Below, in pieces: positions 40,409 through 41,844 of a stretch of DNA of 41,844 bases. This stretch comes from Desulfobacteraceae bacterium (GTDB taxonomy: Bacteria > Desulfobacterota > DSM-4660 > Desulfatiglandales > Desulfatiglandaceae): assembly GCA_030666795.1 (NCBI GenBank), contig DAOUXC010000003.1, positions 1 to 41,844 of the forward strand, read 5' to 3'. The notes beneath the pieces were generated by a model. It was given only the letters and a program-made list of their open reading frames with translations. It was not told where the DNA came from and made no database searches. The position numbers and the translations under genes were made by a program. Positions within the stretch are counted from its first letter, which is position 1. Each line of letters starts with the position of its first letter.

Positions 40409-40720
40409 TTAAAAAGTCAAAACTTTATCCGCCTCTTTTGCGATTTCATACAGATCATCCATCCAGCCGATGGGACAACTGCTCGATTCTCCCAACCCGT
40501 GGGATTTCATGCAGACACCTCAGACGTAAAAATCACCTTCGAATTGATTGATCTGACCCATCACGTCAAATTCCGCACTATCAATCTGTTCAAAGGTGAC
40601 ACCTTTCCCGAGCATGAATACGCTGACTTCATCACCTTTTTCCACACCGATATTTGCCAGTCGCATTGCGTTGTAAATAGTCTCTGCATCATCCGAATAA
40701 ACAATCACAAGTACGTTCAT
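40409..40720 (-). CDS. DsrE-family protein, probable selenoprotein (Sec encoded by TGA at 40520-40522)
   Basis: MNVLVIVYSDDAETIYNAMRLANIGVEKGDEVSVFMLGKGVTFEQIDSAEFDVMGQINQFEGDFYV-U-GVCMKSHGLGESSSCPIGWMDDLYEIAKEADKVLTF*. The frame stays open through the TGA to a TAA, and the downstream part is a good DsrE C-terminus. The UxxC sits where DsrE homologs have CxxC. Confidence 0.8.
40479..40522 (-). promoter_or_regulatory. Candidate bacterial SECIS element
   Basis: RNA UGA-GGUGUCUGCAUGAAA-UCCCA-CGGGU-UGGGA-GAAUCGA-GCAG: 5-bp apical stem, G-containing 5-nt loop starting 20 nt after UGA, plus a possible lower CUGC/GCAG pairing. Confidence 0.6.
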
Positions 40721-41000
40721 AAAAAACCCCCTTACATAAAATTTGAAGCATTGATTACTTACACCCTTTGTGAGTCAAGTTGAATCAGATACAATCAAAT
40801 GCTTTAGACGATAATCAAACCATGTTGAAATTTCAATCATAATAATCGTGACTATTGATTTTACGGATGGTAAAAAGATCGTAACTGCTCAGGTCCAATT
40901 CCTGAACCCTGAACCGGCAAACGGTTACAAAATGTCTTCATGTTTTTAAAATGATACTTACCAAGGCAATACCAATAGTCCAACCTGCTCCGGAAGAAAG

Positions 41001-41606
41001 ATGACTATAAAAGGCGTTTTATTTGATTTTGATGGTACCTTGACTCACCCCGGAGCCCTTGATTTCCCCGCAATCAAGCTTGAACTGGGATGTCCCGTGG
41101 ATCAACCGATCCTTGAATACCTGGATACCCAGCCCTCTGGCAGGCGGGCTAACCTTATGAAAATTTTGGAGAAAAATGAGGATATTGCGGCGCAGGCATC
41201 TCAACCCAATAAGGGGGCGGAAAAATGCCTCATCGATCTCAAGAACAGGGGGTTTGCCTTAGGCATACTGACGAGAAACAGCCTGAGATCAATAAATAAG
41301 GCCCTCCGGAAATTTAATGGTGTAACCACGGAAGATTTTTCCGCCATAATCACCCGAGACGTCTCACAGCCCAAACCCCACCCGGATGGAGTGCTTCAGG
41401 CAGCGAGGCGGATGGGTCTTACATCTTCCGAATTACTTGTTGTAGGGGATTTTCGGTTTGATGTGATGGCGGGAAAGGCTGCTGGAGCCTGGACGGCCCT
41501 GCTTACCGATGGAGGACGATCGGTCATGGCTCCCGGAGATCCGGAGCCCGACTTCACCATAAGCCATCTCAGAACAATCTTTGATATCCTTGAGCAGGAT
41601 AATTAG
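41001..41606 (+). CDS. HAD-family hydrolase (phosphatase)
   Basis: LFDFDGTLTHPG, LGILTRNSLRSI, VSQPKPHPDGVLQAARRMG, LVVGDFRFDVMAGKAAG. Confidence 0.92.
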   Translation: MTIKGVLFDFDGTLTHPGALDFPAIKLELGCPVDQPILEYLDTQPSGRRANLMKILEKNEDIAAQASQPNKGAEKCLIDLKNRGFALGILTRNSLRSINKALRKFNGVTTEDFSAIITRDVSQPKPHPDGVLQAARRMGLTSSELLVVGDFRFDVMAGKAAGAWTALLTDGGRSVMAPGDPEPDFTISHLRTIFDILEQDN

Positions 41607-41611
41607 GCAAT

Positions 41612-41844
41612 ATGAACCAGGGAAAAGACAGAAGTCTTGTCTTAGCAGGTGACATCGGCGGGACCAAAACAAAACTGGGACTCTTTGTCATGGAGAAAAA
41701 ACGTCCCCCTTTAAAGGGAATTGAGACATATTTCAGCCGCAATGCCCCTGACCTTGAAAGTATTGTTGAACGATTTCTTGAAAAACATCCGGCATCCATC
41801 GCAGGCGCCTGTTTTGGTATTTCCGGTCCCGTTGTTAACGGACC
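41612..41844 (+). CDS. glk: Glucokinase, truncated by window end
   Basis: MNQGKDRSLVLAGDIGGTKTKLGLFVMEKKRPPLKGIETYFSRNAPDLESIVERFLEKHPASIAGACFGISGPVVNG; phosphate-1 motif GDIGGTKT. Confidence 0.85.
   Translation, partial: MNQGKDRSLVLAGDIGGTKTKLGLFVMEKKRPPLKGIETYFSRNAPDLESIVERFLEKHPASIAGACFGISGPVVNG

Noticed and set aside
37551-41000. TPP riboswitch upstream of the thi genes
   Set aside because: Looked for CTGAGA and ACCTGATCTGGxTAATxCCAGCG-type cores upstream of thiE, thiM and the DsrE gene; none found.

Overview
This 41.8 kb window looks like a Desulfobacterota/deltaproteobacterial chromosome, inferred from gene style only. Most of it is housekeeping and metabolic genes. They include GH15 glucoamylase with a GT4 glycosyltransferase, ftsH with three uncharacterised downstream genes, a B12-binding radical SAM protein, a sigma-54 activator, and an M20 peptidase. 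There are also acyltransferase/glmS, PBP/serS, resB/ccsB, a CCA-adding enzyme, a LysM lytic transglycosylase, and beta-oxidation genes. A livKHMGF ABC operon ends in a LarA-family gene, followed by thiE-thiL-thiM, then HAD phosphatase and glucokinase. The strongest non-obvious signals are: (1) a DsrE-family gene at 40409..40720(-) with an in-frame TGA at a conserved Cys position and a plausible bacterial SECIS just downstream, so a likely selenoprotein that the ORF track truncates; (2) a fused relic upstream of ftsH, where a GT4 glycosyltransferase fragment is joined to a GroEL C-terminal tail; (3) in-phase heptameric repeats of two sequence families, TCAGCNN and AAGGCNN, in four intergenic gaps; (4) an IS200/IS605/omegaRNA-like terminal hairpin without tnpB, and a separate ~105 bp MITE-like nested inverted repeat; (5) a LarA-family gene translationally coupled to a branched-chain-type ABC transporter; (6) small unlisted genes (a 55-aa basic protein and a 49-aa excisionase-like HTH). 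No rRNA, tRNA, CRISPR array or intact transposase was recognised. All calls come from reading the sequence and motifs; no database search was run.
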